From Tragulus kanchil (lineage: Eukaryota; Chordata; Mammalia; Artiodactyla; Tragulidae), in assembly GCA_022376925.1 (NCBI GenBank), contig JAIOJX010000002.1, positions 38,836,501 to 38,900,500 on the forward strand: a DNA stretch of 64,000 bases. The letters run 5' to 3'. The number at the start of each line of letters is the position of its first letter. The first letter of the stretch is position 1. Both the position numbers and the translations under genes were made by a program. This document shows positions 50,736 through 62,318 of the stretch, in pieces. The notes beneath the pieces were generated by a model, which was not told where the DNA came from, did not search any database, and was given only the letters and a program-made list of their open reading frames with translations.

Positions 50736-50905
50736 GTCTCTCTCAAAGAGACTACAGATGACCACTTACTTAGCCCAGGGCGCCTTGGAAAGAGTACAAC
50801 ACTTACTAAGTTTTTGTCTGTAGGGCTGTTTCAGGCAGTCTTCAAATTGATAAAGAATGTGCCAGGTTTGGTTAAGAATTTTTGCCAGCTTTTTCTGCTT
50901 CCTTT
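48600..50905. other. RGS20 intron 1, unique sequence inflated by D15
   Basis: Apart from the 1.09 kb duplication, no repeat or gene is recognised. The region is AT-rich intron. Confidence 0.5.
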
Positions 50906-50917
50906 CAAAGCAAGGAA

Positions 50918-51122
50918 TGTGTGCTCAGTTGCACCTGACTCTTTGTGACCCCATGGACTGTAGCCCACCAGGCTCCTCTGTCCATGGGCTCTCCCAGGCA
51001 AGAATCCCGGAGTGGGTTGTCAGTTCCTTCTCCAAAGATCTTCCTGACCCAGGGATCAAACCTACATCTCTTGCGTCTCCTGTATTGGCAGGTGGATTCT
51101 TTGCCACTGAGCTACCCAGGTC
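50918..51122 (-). mobile_element. Bov-A2 type SINE, antisense
   Basis: GACCCCATGGACTGTAGCCC, GGCAAGAATCCCGGAGTGGG and GCCACTGAGCTACCCAGG. Confidence 0.85.
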
Positions 51123-51428
51123 TCTAAGAAGAATTTCTGAGCAATCATTACCAATTACAGAAAAAACAGGATAAATATTTGCAACATGGACAATGTCTAA
51201 AATCAACGGGGCTGCACATGAAAGCGACTTGGTGGATGACAGCTGACACTTCTTCTTGGAGTGATGTAAATGTAAAAATGTTCTCCCATAGATTACAGCG
51301 ATAGTTACACACTCTGAATGGACTAATAAGTCTTTATGCTGTCCGTGTCTAACGGGTGTCATCTGCCATAAGTCACTTGTCTGTATTGGGCTTCTGTAGG
51401 CAAAGCCGACTCAGGTGCAGTAACTAAT

Positions 51429-51645
51429 TGGGCTTCCCTGGTGGCTCAGTGGTAAAGAATCCATCTGCCAATGCATGCGATGTGGGTTTGATCCCTGGTC
51501 TGGGAAGATTCCCTGGAGGAGGGCATGGAAACCCACTCCAGTGTTCTTGCCTGGGAAATCCCATGGACAGAGACGCCTGGTGGGCTACAGTCCATGGGGT
51601 CACAAAGAGTCCAACATGACTTAGTGACTGAACAACAACAAGGAT
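51429..51645 (+). mobile_element. Bov-A2 type SINE, sense
   Basis: GGGCTTCCCTGGTGGCTCAG, TTTGATCCCTGGTCTGGGAA, AAACCCACTCCAGTGTTCTT and TGACTTAGTGACTGAACAAC with an ACAACAAC tail. The best-preserved Bov-A2 in the window. Confidence 0.9.
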
Positions 51646-52519
51646 AACTAACTGGACAATGTTCACTTGGTGAGAAATGACAAAGCCATCCCATGACTGA
51701 AGGTTGAGACACATCAGGAAAGGGAAGAAAAATCACCCAAGGACAAACGGAGGGAGACATTGGTGGACCAGCACCTGGCCCGTGTTGCTGCAGTGGAGTC
51801 AGTGGACGATGCCAAGAACCAAGAGCCGAGGAGAGGCTGAGGGACAGGATGGCGCATTCCATGGCGCCTGAGTGTGGTCCCAGGAAGGACGAGGGCCCGG
51901 CTGCCAGGGAGAAATGCTATGGCAAAGCCCAGAACCACGGTATTTATCACAAATCTTGAAGTGTATATTTGGGGGCGGAAATGGCCATGGAAATCCTTTC
52001 CCTGCATGTCATGTTGCAGTGGGGACTCCAGATAGGCACAGGGGCATAGGACACAGTGTCCCAGGTTAGCATTGACGTCAGGAATGCAAACTTTTTCTTG
52101 GGTTGAACGCTCTTGACTGCTCTCTGGCCCAGAGAATTACGATATTTATAGTCTTTCCTGCAATCCACAGGGGAGAAGTGGGTTCCCAAAGTGCACCCTG
52201 AGAAACAGAAATGCACCGAAGGTAACTAAGTACATTTCAGATGTTATTTAATAGGGAAGACAACAGGTAAGAACAATGAATGCCACACAAGCCCTTACTG
52301 TGTCGTGTACATGTTTCACCTTGGCCTCTGGCTTTAAAACCTAAATACAACTAGAGCCTGGAGGGCACTGTGGTGACGCGTGCTTCGGTGAAATCTTAAG
52401 AATATCACAGGAATTTCACGAGACGTTAAAGCCTCTACAAGTCCACACTGGTACGAAAGTACCTGAGATACCGATAAGAGCAGATAAGGCTAAGAGGGAA
52501 GCCCATTTCCTCGAGACAA
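51646..52519. other. RGS20 intron 1, unique stretch
   Basis: No repeat or coding exon recognised. Confidence 0.45.
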
Positions 52520-52990
52520 GAGACAACAGATGCCGGTGAGACGGTGAAAAGGGAGCCTTTACGCAGCGTTGGTGGGAATGTAAATGGTGCAGCCACTCTG
52601 GAGAACAATACGGAAGTTCCTCAAGAAACCAAAAATAGGTCTACCATAGGATCCAGCGATTCGGCTCCCGGGCACATGCCTACAGGATATGAAGGATACG
52701 ACTTAGAGATCTTATCTGAACTCCCATGTCTATCACAGCATTCCTCACGACAGTCAACATGTTGAAATCACGTAAGTGCCCAGCGAGGATGAGTGGATAA
52801 AAAAGAGGCACTACATACAGACAAGGGAGGATTATTCGGCCACAAGAAAACGAGATATTCTCCCATTTGAGACAAACACAGATGGACCTTGAGAACATTA
52901 TGTTAAGCAAGGTCTCAGCCAGACAGAGAGACAAGTACTGGACTATATTGCTTATATGTGTCATCTGAAAGTTCAGTCTGTAAAAACAGA
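52520..52990 (+). mobile_element. L1 ORF2-end/3' fragment, sense (part copied at 53809-54080)
   Basis: GTTGGTGGGAATGTAAATGG, GCAGCCACTCTGGAGAACAA, GGATTATTCGGCCACAAGAA and GACCTTGAGAACATTATG, in L1 order. Stop codons throughout. Confidence 0.82.
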
Positions 52991-54903
52991 GAAAAATGGC
53001 GAGCCCAGCCAGTCCTCCTGAGGCTTCCTGCAGTCTGGCCCAGTCTGTGGGGCTCTCCTGGTCCACTCTGTTTGCCAAGCACAGACCGCGCACACATCCC
53101 ATCTGGAGCAATATTTGCTTGTCGTAGAACTTCTTTTCCACCAGTTAACAGCAGGTGGACTGCTGAGATGCTCCATCAAGATTTGGATTTGCCAAGTTTC
53201 CCCAACTGTGTGAGTCAGTTCCTCAAATCTCTCTCTCTCTTTCTCTACACACACACACACACACACACAGACACACAGACACACAGACACACACACACAC
53301 AGACACACACACACACAGAGGCCTCCCTGGTGGCTCAGATGTTAAAGGATCTCTCTGCTTGCTTTCTCTCTTAATAATTTCCAACCAATGCACAATTTCT
53401 CCTTTGTCTCAATGAGCAGATGTGGGAGTAACCCTTACTCCCAGTTACTCTGTGCAGCCCACCTGCACTCAGATCTTCCTCAGCCACCCACAGGGCCTCA
53501 CTCTTCACACCACAGTGGTGCACCAGCCACGTCGGACAGCGGGACTGCTTCTGGACGGCAGTGCTGCCTCCAGAGTCCTTTTCCAGCAGCTCTGCTGTGG
53601 ATGAGAATGGGCTCAGGACAGGCCAGCACACGGTCACCCGGGTTCCATCCCGCCTTCCTGTTCCCAGCTGTGTGTCTGCTATTCCCAGGACGTGTATGAC
53701 AGACTCCGCGGTCCTCGAGGGCTTAGTTTTCTACAATTCGCATCAAAATCTCTCCTGAATTTTAGGTCTTACCCCTTGGCATGAAGTATTAGGTGGCCTG
53801 ATGTGCTGAACTCCCATGTCTATCACAGCATTCCTCACGACAGTCAACATGTTGAAATCACGTAAGTGCCCAGCGAGGATGAGTGGATAAAAAAGAGGCA
53901 CTACATACAGACAAGGGAGGATTATTCGGCCACAAGAAAACGAGATATTCTCCCATTTGAGACAAACACAGATGGACCTTGAGAACATTATGTTAAGCAA
54001 GGTCTCAGCCAGACAGAGAGACAAGTACTGGACTATATTGCTTATATGTGTCATCTGAAAGTTCAGTCTGTAAAAACAGAGAAAAATGGCGAGCCCAGCC
54101 AGTCCTCCTGAGGCTTCCTGCAGTCTGGCCCAGTCTGTGGGGCTCTCCTGGTCCACTCTGTTTGCCAAGCACAGACCGCGCACACATCCCATCTGGAGCA
54201 ATATTTGCTTGTCGTAGAACTTCTTTTCCACCAGTTAACAGCAGGTGGACTGCTGAGATGCTCCATCAAGATTTGGATTTGCCAAGTTTCCCCAACTGTG
54301 TGAGTCAGTTCCTCAAATCTCTCTCTCTCTTTCTCTACACACACACACACACACACACAGACACACAGACACACAGACACACACACACACAGACACACAC
54401 ACACACAGAGGCCTCCCTGGTGGCTCAGATGTTAAAGGATCTCTCTGCTTGCTTTCTCTCTTAATAATTTCCAACCAATGCACAATTTCTCCTTTGTCTC
54501 AATGAGCAGATGTGGGAGTAACCCTTACTCCCAGTTACTCTGTGCAGCCCACCTGCACTCAGATCTTCCTCAGCCACCCACAGGGCCTCACTCTTCACAC
54601 CACAGTGGTGCACCAGCCACGTCGGACAGCGGGGCTGCTTCTGGACGGCAGTGCTGCCTCCAGAGTCCTTTTCCAGCAGCTCTGCTGTGGATGAGAATGG
54701 GCTCAGGACAGGCCAGCACACGGTCACCCGGGTTCCATCCCGCCTTCCTGTTCCCAGCTGTGTGTCTGCTATTCCCAGGACGTGTATGACAGACTCCGCG
54801 GTCCTCGAGGGCTTAGTTTTCTACAATTCGCATCAAAATCTCTCCTGAATTTTAGGTCTTACCCCCTTGGCATGAAGTATTAGGTGGCCTGATGTGCTGA
54901 ACA
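52719..54903 (+). repeat. Tandem duplication D16 (period 1090 bp) with a CA microsatellite
   Basis: 52719-53808 reappears at 53809-54903. Even the interrupted CA tract has the same length in both copies, which argues against old independent evolution. Confidence 0.93.
53237..53320 (+). repeat. (CA)n microsatellite, interrupted (copy at 54327-54410)
   Basis: A TCTCTC tract then about 70 bp of ACAC interrupted by regular ACACAGACACAG steps, followed by a short SINE head fragment GCCTCCCTGGTGGCTCAG. Confidence 0.9.
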
Positions 54904-56110
54904 AGCAGATCTAAGATGGAAAGAAATCTCAGGGAGTTGGAATGTTCAATGGTTATGTGTTTTAGACTCTTCGTAGGGAACCAGAGCCATTCAGTTCTCT
55001 TTTGTGTAACCACATAAAGCAGATAGACACAGGGACCTAGGAATAAAACCCCCACCCTAAAGGATGCATCAAAGGCTCTGAAAGGAACAATTTCCATTAA
55101 AAAATAATCTCTGCAGCTTCTTCATTCTCAGGCTACATTTGATACATTTTAACAAATATGTGCTCCATCTAAATTAGAACCGATAGCTTAGTGCCTTGAG
55201 GATTTTGGATACATCACTAGAAGATAACAGATGAGACGTCTTTGGGGAGTTAGTCTATGATGTGTTTAATTCGAACAGGCAGCTTGTTCACGTCATCAGA
55301 CTTGGTGAACCCTTTTTCTACCTCTTCGTATCATTTTATTCACCCTCCTTTAACCCAAATTTATTCCACCTGGTCTGGTAAGCTGCTCAGATGCTTTTGT
55401 CCATAAGTAAGTACTTCTTTTTGCCACAAGTACATTACAGAACTTCCAAGCCATTTAAATTAGGTCTATAAATGACTTACCTGCTTCAGCAGAAACTTAA
55501 CTCACACTGAGTCACTCGGTGCTGCGGCTAAACAATCGGCTGTATTCCCAAGTGAACCGGGATCCATTTTATAATCATAAGGGGACCTGACTAGATACAT
55601 ATGATTTCAAAACACAGTTCTGCTGAACGGACTTGGGAGCCTGCTAGACGGTCACGCCCTGCTTCGTGCCCTGGATTTCCATCTAAGAACAAGTGTCCAG
55701 AGATACAAAAGCCAGGGTAGGAGATCCAGTTCACGGCTGGAGAGACCGCAGTCTCCTCCCCCAAGGACACAGACGCAGTTCCTGGAAGTGCTTTCCCAGC
55801 AGACACCCCATTCCTGTGGATAACTTTGCCAGACCAGACGCTCACTGGAAAGGCTCTGCCACGTAATTTCTAAACCACTTAAGTCAAGTCTGGACTTTTA
55901 GGCCACCAGCTGCATCTGTTCTGGAGGGTGCATGTCATGAGCTGGCTTCAGGCAGAAATGACAGCACATCAGGACTTTCGGAACTGATGTTCAAGTGCCT
56001 GGAATGAAACCAGTCACTTGGGCAGTTGCATTAAAATGAGAACGCTTTTCCCCCCTCTTTCACTCTTGCTTGTCTACAAAATCTGGAATAATAACACCTC
56101 CTTGTATGTA
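54904..56110. other. RGS20 intron 1, unique stretch
   Basis: About 1.2 kb with no repeat I can name and no coding similarity. The open frame at 55591-55845 on the - strand is unsupported. Confidence 0.45.
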
Positions 56111-56117
56111 ATCTAAG

Positions 56118-56308
56118 TCGTGCCCAACTTTTTGCGACCCCATGGGCTGTAGCCCGCCAGGTTCCGCTGTCCATGGGATTCTCCAGGCAAGAATTCTGGA
56201 GTGGGTTGCCATTTCCTCCTCCAGGGGATCTTCCTGACCCAGGGACTGAACCCGAGTCTCCTGCGTTGGTGGGCAGATTCTTTGCCAATGAGCTGCCTGG
56301 GAAGCCCA
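56118..56308 (-). mobile_element. Bov-A2 type SINE, antisense
   Basis: GACCCCATGGGCTGTAGCCC, GAATTCTGGAGTGGGTTGCC and ATGAGCTGCCTGGGAAGCCC. Confidence 0.87.
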
Positions 56309-56798
56309 ATCTTAGAAGACTTTTCTAAAAAGCCCTCTTACAGGATAAAGACCTTGAAAGCCAGCAGGAATGAGATTTTTTAAAAATTTAAGAAAAGTTC
56401 AAAAGTTTTTGCCAATGTAAAACTGCTACAAGGGATTAACAGAATATTCAATCAAATGTGCTGAGTCCTGTCCCTAAGGCCACAGAAGTCCTGTCCCCAA
56501 GAGCCCAGAACCAAGGTCACCTCCGAAGCTGACCGAGCCCCTCTATAACCTTGCCAAAAGCCCCTGATCATCATTAACAAGCTTCCTGTTAAGCTCCCTG
56601 TTAAGCAAAGATACCCACCCTGTGAACACCCTGCAACCAGTCACCTATCGCCACTCTCCCAGCAGGAATCTTCTTTGTCTTGAGGATACAGAAATCAGCT
56701 ACTAACCCACGAGAGGGGTCAGCTCTGTCTGGTCTGTCAGGAGGTCGGCCCTCTGTACTCCCAGTGCCCACTTAATCTCTGCATCTCTGCTCTTTGTT

Positions 56799-57094
56799 CT
56801 TTTTTTTTTTTTTAAAGGTTTTTTTCTTTTTAATTTTGGCCTCTTCTAATGGTTTCTCATTTATTTGTTTTCATCCACCTTTATTCTTTGGCCTGTGTGG
56901 GCCTCCAATCACAGTGGCCCCTCTTGTTGCAGAGCACCGGCTCTGAGCACAGGCGCTCCAGAGCACTGGCTCATAATAGGACACACGGGTCCAGCCGCTC
57001 TGCGGCACATGGGATCCTCATAGGCCAGGGATCGAACCTGTGCCCCTTGCACTGCAAGGCAGACTCTTTACCCACTGGATCACCAGGGAAGTCC
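56799..57094 (-). mobile_element. CHR-like SINE S13, older copy
   Basis: A T run at 56801, GGCCTCTTCTAATGGTTTCT, then GCACTGCAAGGCAGACTC and GGATCACCAGGGAAGTCC. Palindrome lost. Target duplication CTCTTTGTTCTT (56789 and 57096). Confidence 0.87.
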
Positions 57095-57404
57095 ATCTCT
57101 TTGTTCTTAATAAACTCATTCCCTTCTGAAATACTCTGGGTCTGGAAATTCTTTTCCAACCTGCACTCAGACTATCTCAACAAAACACAGGACCTGAAAT
57201 TCTAACGTTGTCTCTGGTTTGATCTGGGAGCTTTCTGTATCTAACCATATCACATGGTCAAATCCTCTGGCGTGAGGGACATCGATAAAGGGGTCGGACA
57301 GTAGTAACCACATTACACCTGGCTTTTCTTATGTTGGAGACAACACGTGCTTGTATATTTCTTCCTTCTGGTTTCCTATTAGTTAGAGGTTCATGAATCC
57401 GCCA

Positions 57405-57625
57405 GGGCTTCCCAGGTGGCTCAGTGGTAAACAATCCACCTGCCAGTGCAGGAGACGCAGGCTTGATCTAGGACGAGAAGATCCCCTAGAGAAGGAAGTG
57501 GCAACCAACTCCAGTACTCTGGCCTAGAGAATTCTGTGGACAGAGGAGCCTGGAGAGCTACAGTCCATGGGCGGCTGGCGGGCGGGGAGGGTCACAAGAG
57601 TCAGACACAACTGAGGAGCTGAGGC
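57405..57625 (+). mobile_element. Bov-A2 type SINE, sense, with a G-rich insertion
   Basis: GGCTTCCCAGGTGGCTCAGT, AACCAACTCCAGTACTCTGG and CACAACTGAGGAGCTGAGGC. GCGGCTGGCGGGCGGGGAGG interrupts the consensus after CAGTCCATGG. Confidence 0.82.
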
Positions 57626-58077
57626 ACACACACTCATACATGAAGCTGCAGTCAACAGGAAATCATCTGTTTGGGGGGTAACAGCCCTCCCTGGGCATCA
57701 AGTCAGAAGACCTGATTCTAATCCCATTTTGATCTCTGTTTAGCTGGAGATGTCTGACTAGGCCCTTAGCCTCTTTGAATGCTTCCACACCTGTACAGAG
57801 AAGGAGGTAAGTGAGTATCCTGACTTTCATCACTCTCTGCTTTTGATATAAAGGCCATGTTGGCTGCAGTGTTTACAGAGATCTTAGAGCAGTTAGCATT
57901 TATAGCATCTACATTTCCACGTTCTCTTGAGTAAAATGGACTCAATGCAATCGCTTCATGCAGACACTGGATTTTCCCAATACAGCATGACCTAAAACAT
58001 ATTTTTAACACATATCTGTTTTACAAAGTGAAATATTTTGAAGTTTAGAGATAATTTCCTCTTCTATTAAAAAAAAA

Positions 58078-58230
58078 TACTTCTACTTATTTGGCTGCAC
58101 CAGTTCTTAGCGGAGGCATCAGAAGTCTTAATTGTGGTAAGTGGGATGTAGTTCCCTGGCCAGGAATTGAACCTGGGCCACCTGCATTAGGAGAGCAGAG
58201 TCTTAGCCACTGGACCACCAGGGAGGTCTT
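58078..58230 (-). mobile_element. Bov-tA type SINE, antisense
   Basis: TAGTTCCCTGGCCAGGAATT, GAACCTGGGCC and CTGGACCACCAGGGAGGTC. Confidence 0.75.
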
Positions 58231-58396
58231 GAGACAGTTTTCTTAAAATGCCCTTTGACGTTTATATATAAATACTTCCTATCATTTGAAATAAAAGGGT
58301 CCAGATAATGTAGAGAAGGACTGTTTTTAAACTTAGATGCTGATAGAAAACATTTTCTATTTTTCTAACCTGATGGATATCTTCTATTTCATTACG

Positions 58397-60536
58397 TATA
58401 CTCATGATAACAAGCAAAATGTGCATTTTGTTCCTGATCTTTTTATATTTTTAAAGCTACTGAGCATCAACATAATAACAAAGTAGTAATAGCTTCTGTA
58501 TGGTGGGTAAAAGGGTTCTACTGTGTTCATTTACTGGATGCTGGCAGTCAGCCTGTGACTTCTCTTATCTCCATTTTCCAGATGACAAAGCTAAGGCCCA
58601 GAGAGGTTGGGTAACCTGCCTGAGGTCACACAGCTAGGCTGAGATCTGAATCTAGATCGTTACAGAGTCCAGGGCTTTTACCTATTGCGCAATACTGTCC
58701 CGCCCCCGCAATACTGATACGGGATACAAAAGATGCCACTGGACCGGAGGCGGCCCAGGAGCAAACCAGCTCGTGAGCACCACCCACCAGGAGTTTACAG
58801 ATAGATCCTTTCTTTCCATTACGAGTCTTCTTTGCCAAGTCTGGGGAAGGAGTAACACATTTCGTCAACTCGTACCCCGATCTGGTCCATTCCGCGATCT
58901 GGAACCTCCAGAAGGGAAAGGAAGCCCAGTCACGCGGGGGCCGGCGCTCCAGAGGAGCGGGCTGAGGCCGGAGGGCGACCAGGCGGCGCCCCGCCTCCCT
59001 GGGCGACGCGAGCCCCCAGGGCGGTTGAGGGCATCTGCGCGCGGGTGGCCGAGGGGTGTTTCGGCGACGCCGCAGGCACAGGCTACAGCTGGGACAACCC
59101 GCGCCCTCCGGCCGATCGGCTCCGCGGCGGGGACAAAGAGCCTCGGCCTCGGCCGGATTCTCCTGAGGAAGGGAAGTCGGGGAGAGGAGTGCGCTGCTCC
59201 TCCAGGACTGAAGGTCCTGCAGCTGGTCAGCCGCGGTGGGCGCCGGTGCAAGGCTGCACCCCCTGCCTCGCCCCTAGCCTGGGCTCTCACCGGACACTGG
59301 CGAGTCCCGGGGGGCTATAGCAACCACTCGGGTCCCCGGGCCCAGCCTCTCCCAGGCCCTTCCCTGGGCGGTTCCCGCAGCACCGCGACCTCTGCCCACC
59401 TCCCCCTCCGCCGCCGGCTGCCCCAGCCGTCGGAGGGTCCCAGGACACACAAGCCAACTTCTAAACATAATAACAAGTATACTCATGATAACAAGCAAAA
59501 TGTGCATTTTGTTCCTGATCTTTTTATATTTTTAAAGCTACTGAGCATCAACATAATAACAAAGTAGTAATAGCTTCTGTATGGTGGGTAAAAGGGTTCT
59601 ACTGTGTTCATTTACTGGATGCTGGCAGTCAGCCTGTGACTTCTCTTATCTCCATTTTCCAGATGACAAAGCTAAGGCCCAGAGAGGTTGGGTAACCTGC
59701 CTGAGGTCACACAGCTAGGCTGAGATCTGAATCTAGATCGTTACAGAGTCCAGGGCTTTTACCTATTGCGCAATACTGTCCCGCCCCCGCAATACTGATA
59801 CGGGATACAAAAGATGCCACTGGACCGGAGGCGGCCCAGGAGCAAACCAGCTCGTGAGCACCACCCACCAGGAGTTTACAGATAGATCCTTTCTTTCCAT
59901 TACGAGTCTTCTTTGCCAAGTCTGGGGAAGGAGTAACACATTTCGTCAACTCGTACCCCGATCTGGTCCATTCCGCGATCTGGAACCTCCAGAAGGGAAA
60001 GGAAGCCCAGTCACGCGGGGGCCGGCGCTCCAGAGGAGCGGGCTGAGGCCGGAGGGCGACCAGGCGGCGCCCGCCTCCCTGGGCGACGCGAGCCCCCAGG
60101 GCGGTTGAGGGCATCTGCGCGCGGGTGGCCGAGGGGTGTTTCGGCGACGCCGCAGGCACAGGCTACAGCTGGGACAACCCGCGCCCTCCGGCCGATCGGC
60201 TCCGCGGCGGGGACAAAGAGCCTCGGCCTCGGCCGGATTCTCCTGAGGAAGGGAAGTCGGGGAGAGGAGTGCGCTGCTCCTCCAGGACTGAAGGTCCTGC
60301 AGCTGGTCAGCCGCGGTGGGCGCCGGTGCAAGGCTGCACCCCCTGCCTCGCCCCTAGCCTGGGCTCTCACCGGACACTGGCGAGTCCCGGGGGGCTATAG
60401 CAACCACTCGGGTCCCCGGGCCCAGCCTCTCCCAGGCCCTTCCCTGGGCGGTTCCCGCAGCACCGCGACCTCTGCCCACCTCCCCCTCCGCCGCCGGCTG
60501 CCCCAGCCGTCGGAGGGTCCCAGGACACACAAGCCA
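58397..60536 (+). repeat. Tandem duplication D17 (period 1081 bp) into the CpG island
   Basis: 58397-59474 reappears at 59478-60536, joining AT-rich intron directly onto island sequence. One C is lost within GGCGGCGCCCCGCC. Confidence 0.93.
58530..58705 (-). mobile_element. MIR, antisense (copy at 59611-59786)
   Basis: TCTCCATTTTCCAGATGACA, AGCTAAGGCCCAGAGAGGTT and CTGAGGTCACACAGCTAG are the classic antisense MIR core. It lies just outside the CpG island. Confidence 0.85.
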
Positions 60537-62318
60537 CCTCCGCCGGCGGCCCGCCTCCTCCCATGCCCACTGCCCCACAATCGGGGCGGCGGAGTCACCG
60601 AGCCCACCGACCCCCGCAAAGTGCACCCCATGCCGCCGCCCCTGAAGTCCCCGCCCGCCCCTACCAGCTCAGATCTCCGCAGCCCGGGCGACAGACTCGT
60701 CCCAACTTCTGAGCGCACCCGCGAGAGCCTCAATTGCCCCGCGTCTGCGAGGAAATGAACCCTCCTAGTCGCCTCCACCTCCTTCGCGCAGGCAAGAGGG
60801 CGCGAAGAGTCCTGTCCATTCCAGTTTCATTGCCAACACCAAGGAAGACCCCCGGGGGTTCCTGGCGGGCGCCCGCCAGAGTGGCGCGTCTCTGGATTCC
60901 GGGAGCGTCTCAGCTTCCTCCCTACCTGCGCGGACAGCCCGACTCCGGCGCCCCGGGCTTTCCCAAAGCCGCTCCGAGTATGAATAGGCCATCCACTAAC
61001 TGACGCCTGGCCACCGAGGTTGAACCCTGCGGACGCCCCGGCGCAGCCCCCTCGAGATGTGGTCACACTAGAAGCCCCGCACCCCCTAGGCACTGACTCC
61101 AGCCGTCGGCCGAGTCGCTCCCGCCTCCGCGGTCAATCCCAGCGTGCGCGCCCCGCCCGGCCCCGGCCCCCTCACTAGCCCGAGGCCCAAGCGCGAGTCC
61201 GGGAGGAGAAGGAGGCATTGAGCAAGTAGGTACTCACGGTTCCTCCGTCCACCCCGCGAGCCGGGGGGACAAAGAGCCTCGGCCTCGGCCGGATTCTCCT
61301 GAGGAAGGGAGGTCGGGGAGGGGCGTGGGCTGCTCCTCCAGGACTGAAGGTCCTGCAGCTGGTCAGCCGCGGTGGGCGCCGGTGCAAGGCTGCACCCCCT
61401 GCCTCGCCCCTAGCCTGGGCTCTCACCGGACACTGGCGAGTCCCGGGGGGCTATAGCAACCACTCGGGTCCCCGGGCCCAGCCTCTCCCAGGCCCTTCCC
61501 TGGGCGGTTCCCGCAGCACCGCGACCTCTGCCCACCTCCCCCTCCGCCGCCGGCTGCCCCAGCCGTCGGAGGGTCCCAGGACACACAAGCCACCTCCGCC
61601 GGCGGCCCGCCTCCTCCCATGCCCACTGCCCCACAATCGGGGCGGCGGAGTCACCGAGCCCACCGACCCCCGCAAAGTGCACCCCATGCCGCCGCCCCTG
61701 AAGTCCCCGCCCGCCCCTACCAGCTCAGATCTCCGCAGCCCGGGCGACAGACTCGTCCCAACTTCTGAGCGCACCCGCGAGAGCCTCAATTGCCCCGCGT
61801 CTGCGAGGAAATGAACCCTCCTAGTCGCCTCCACCTCCTTCGCGCAGGCAAGAGGGCGCGAAGAGTCCTGTCCATTCCAGTTTCATTGCCAACACCAAGG
61901 AAGACCCCCGGGGGTTCCTGGCGGGCGCCCGCCAGAGTGGCGCGTCTCTGGATTCCGGGAGCGTCTCAGCTTCCTCCCTACCTGCGCGGACAGCCCGACT
62001 CCGGCGCCCCGGGCTTTCCCAAAGCCGCTCCGAGTATGAATAGGCCATCCACTAACTGACGCCTGGCCACCGAGGTTGAACCCTGCGGACGCCCCGGCGC
62101 AGCCCCCTCGAGATGTGGTCACACTAGAAGCCCCGCACCCCCTAGGCACTGACTCCAGCCGTCGGCCGAGTCGCTCCCGCCTCCGCGGTCAATCCCAGCG
62201 TGCGCGCCCCGCCCGGCCCCGGCCCCCTCACTAGCCCGAGGCCCAAGCGCGAGTCCGGGAGGGAGAAGGAGGCATTGAGCAAGTAGGTACTCACGGTTCC
62301 TCCGTCCACCCCGCGAGC
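60207..62318 (+). repeat. Tandem duplication D18 (period 1056 bp) in the CpG island
   Basis: 60207-61262 reappears at 61263-62318. The join lies at GCGAGCCGGGG|GGACAAAG. It chains with D17 and D19. Confidence 0.92.

Noticed and set aside
58773..59567. Long open frame (264 codons, +) and several other 100-200 codon frames in the GC-rich region
   Set aside because: High GC removes stop codons in all frames. The frames overlap on both strands, end abruptly at duplication joins, and show no domain or family resemblance.
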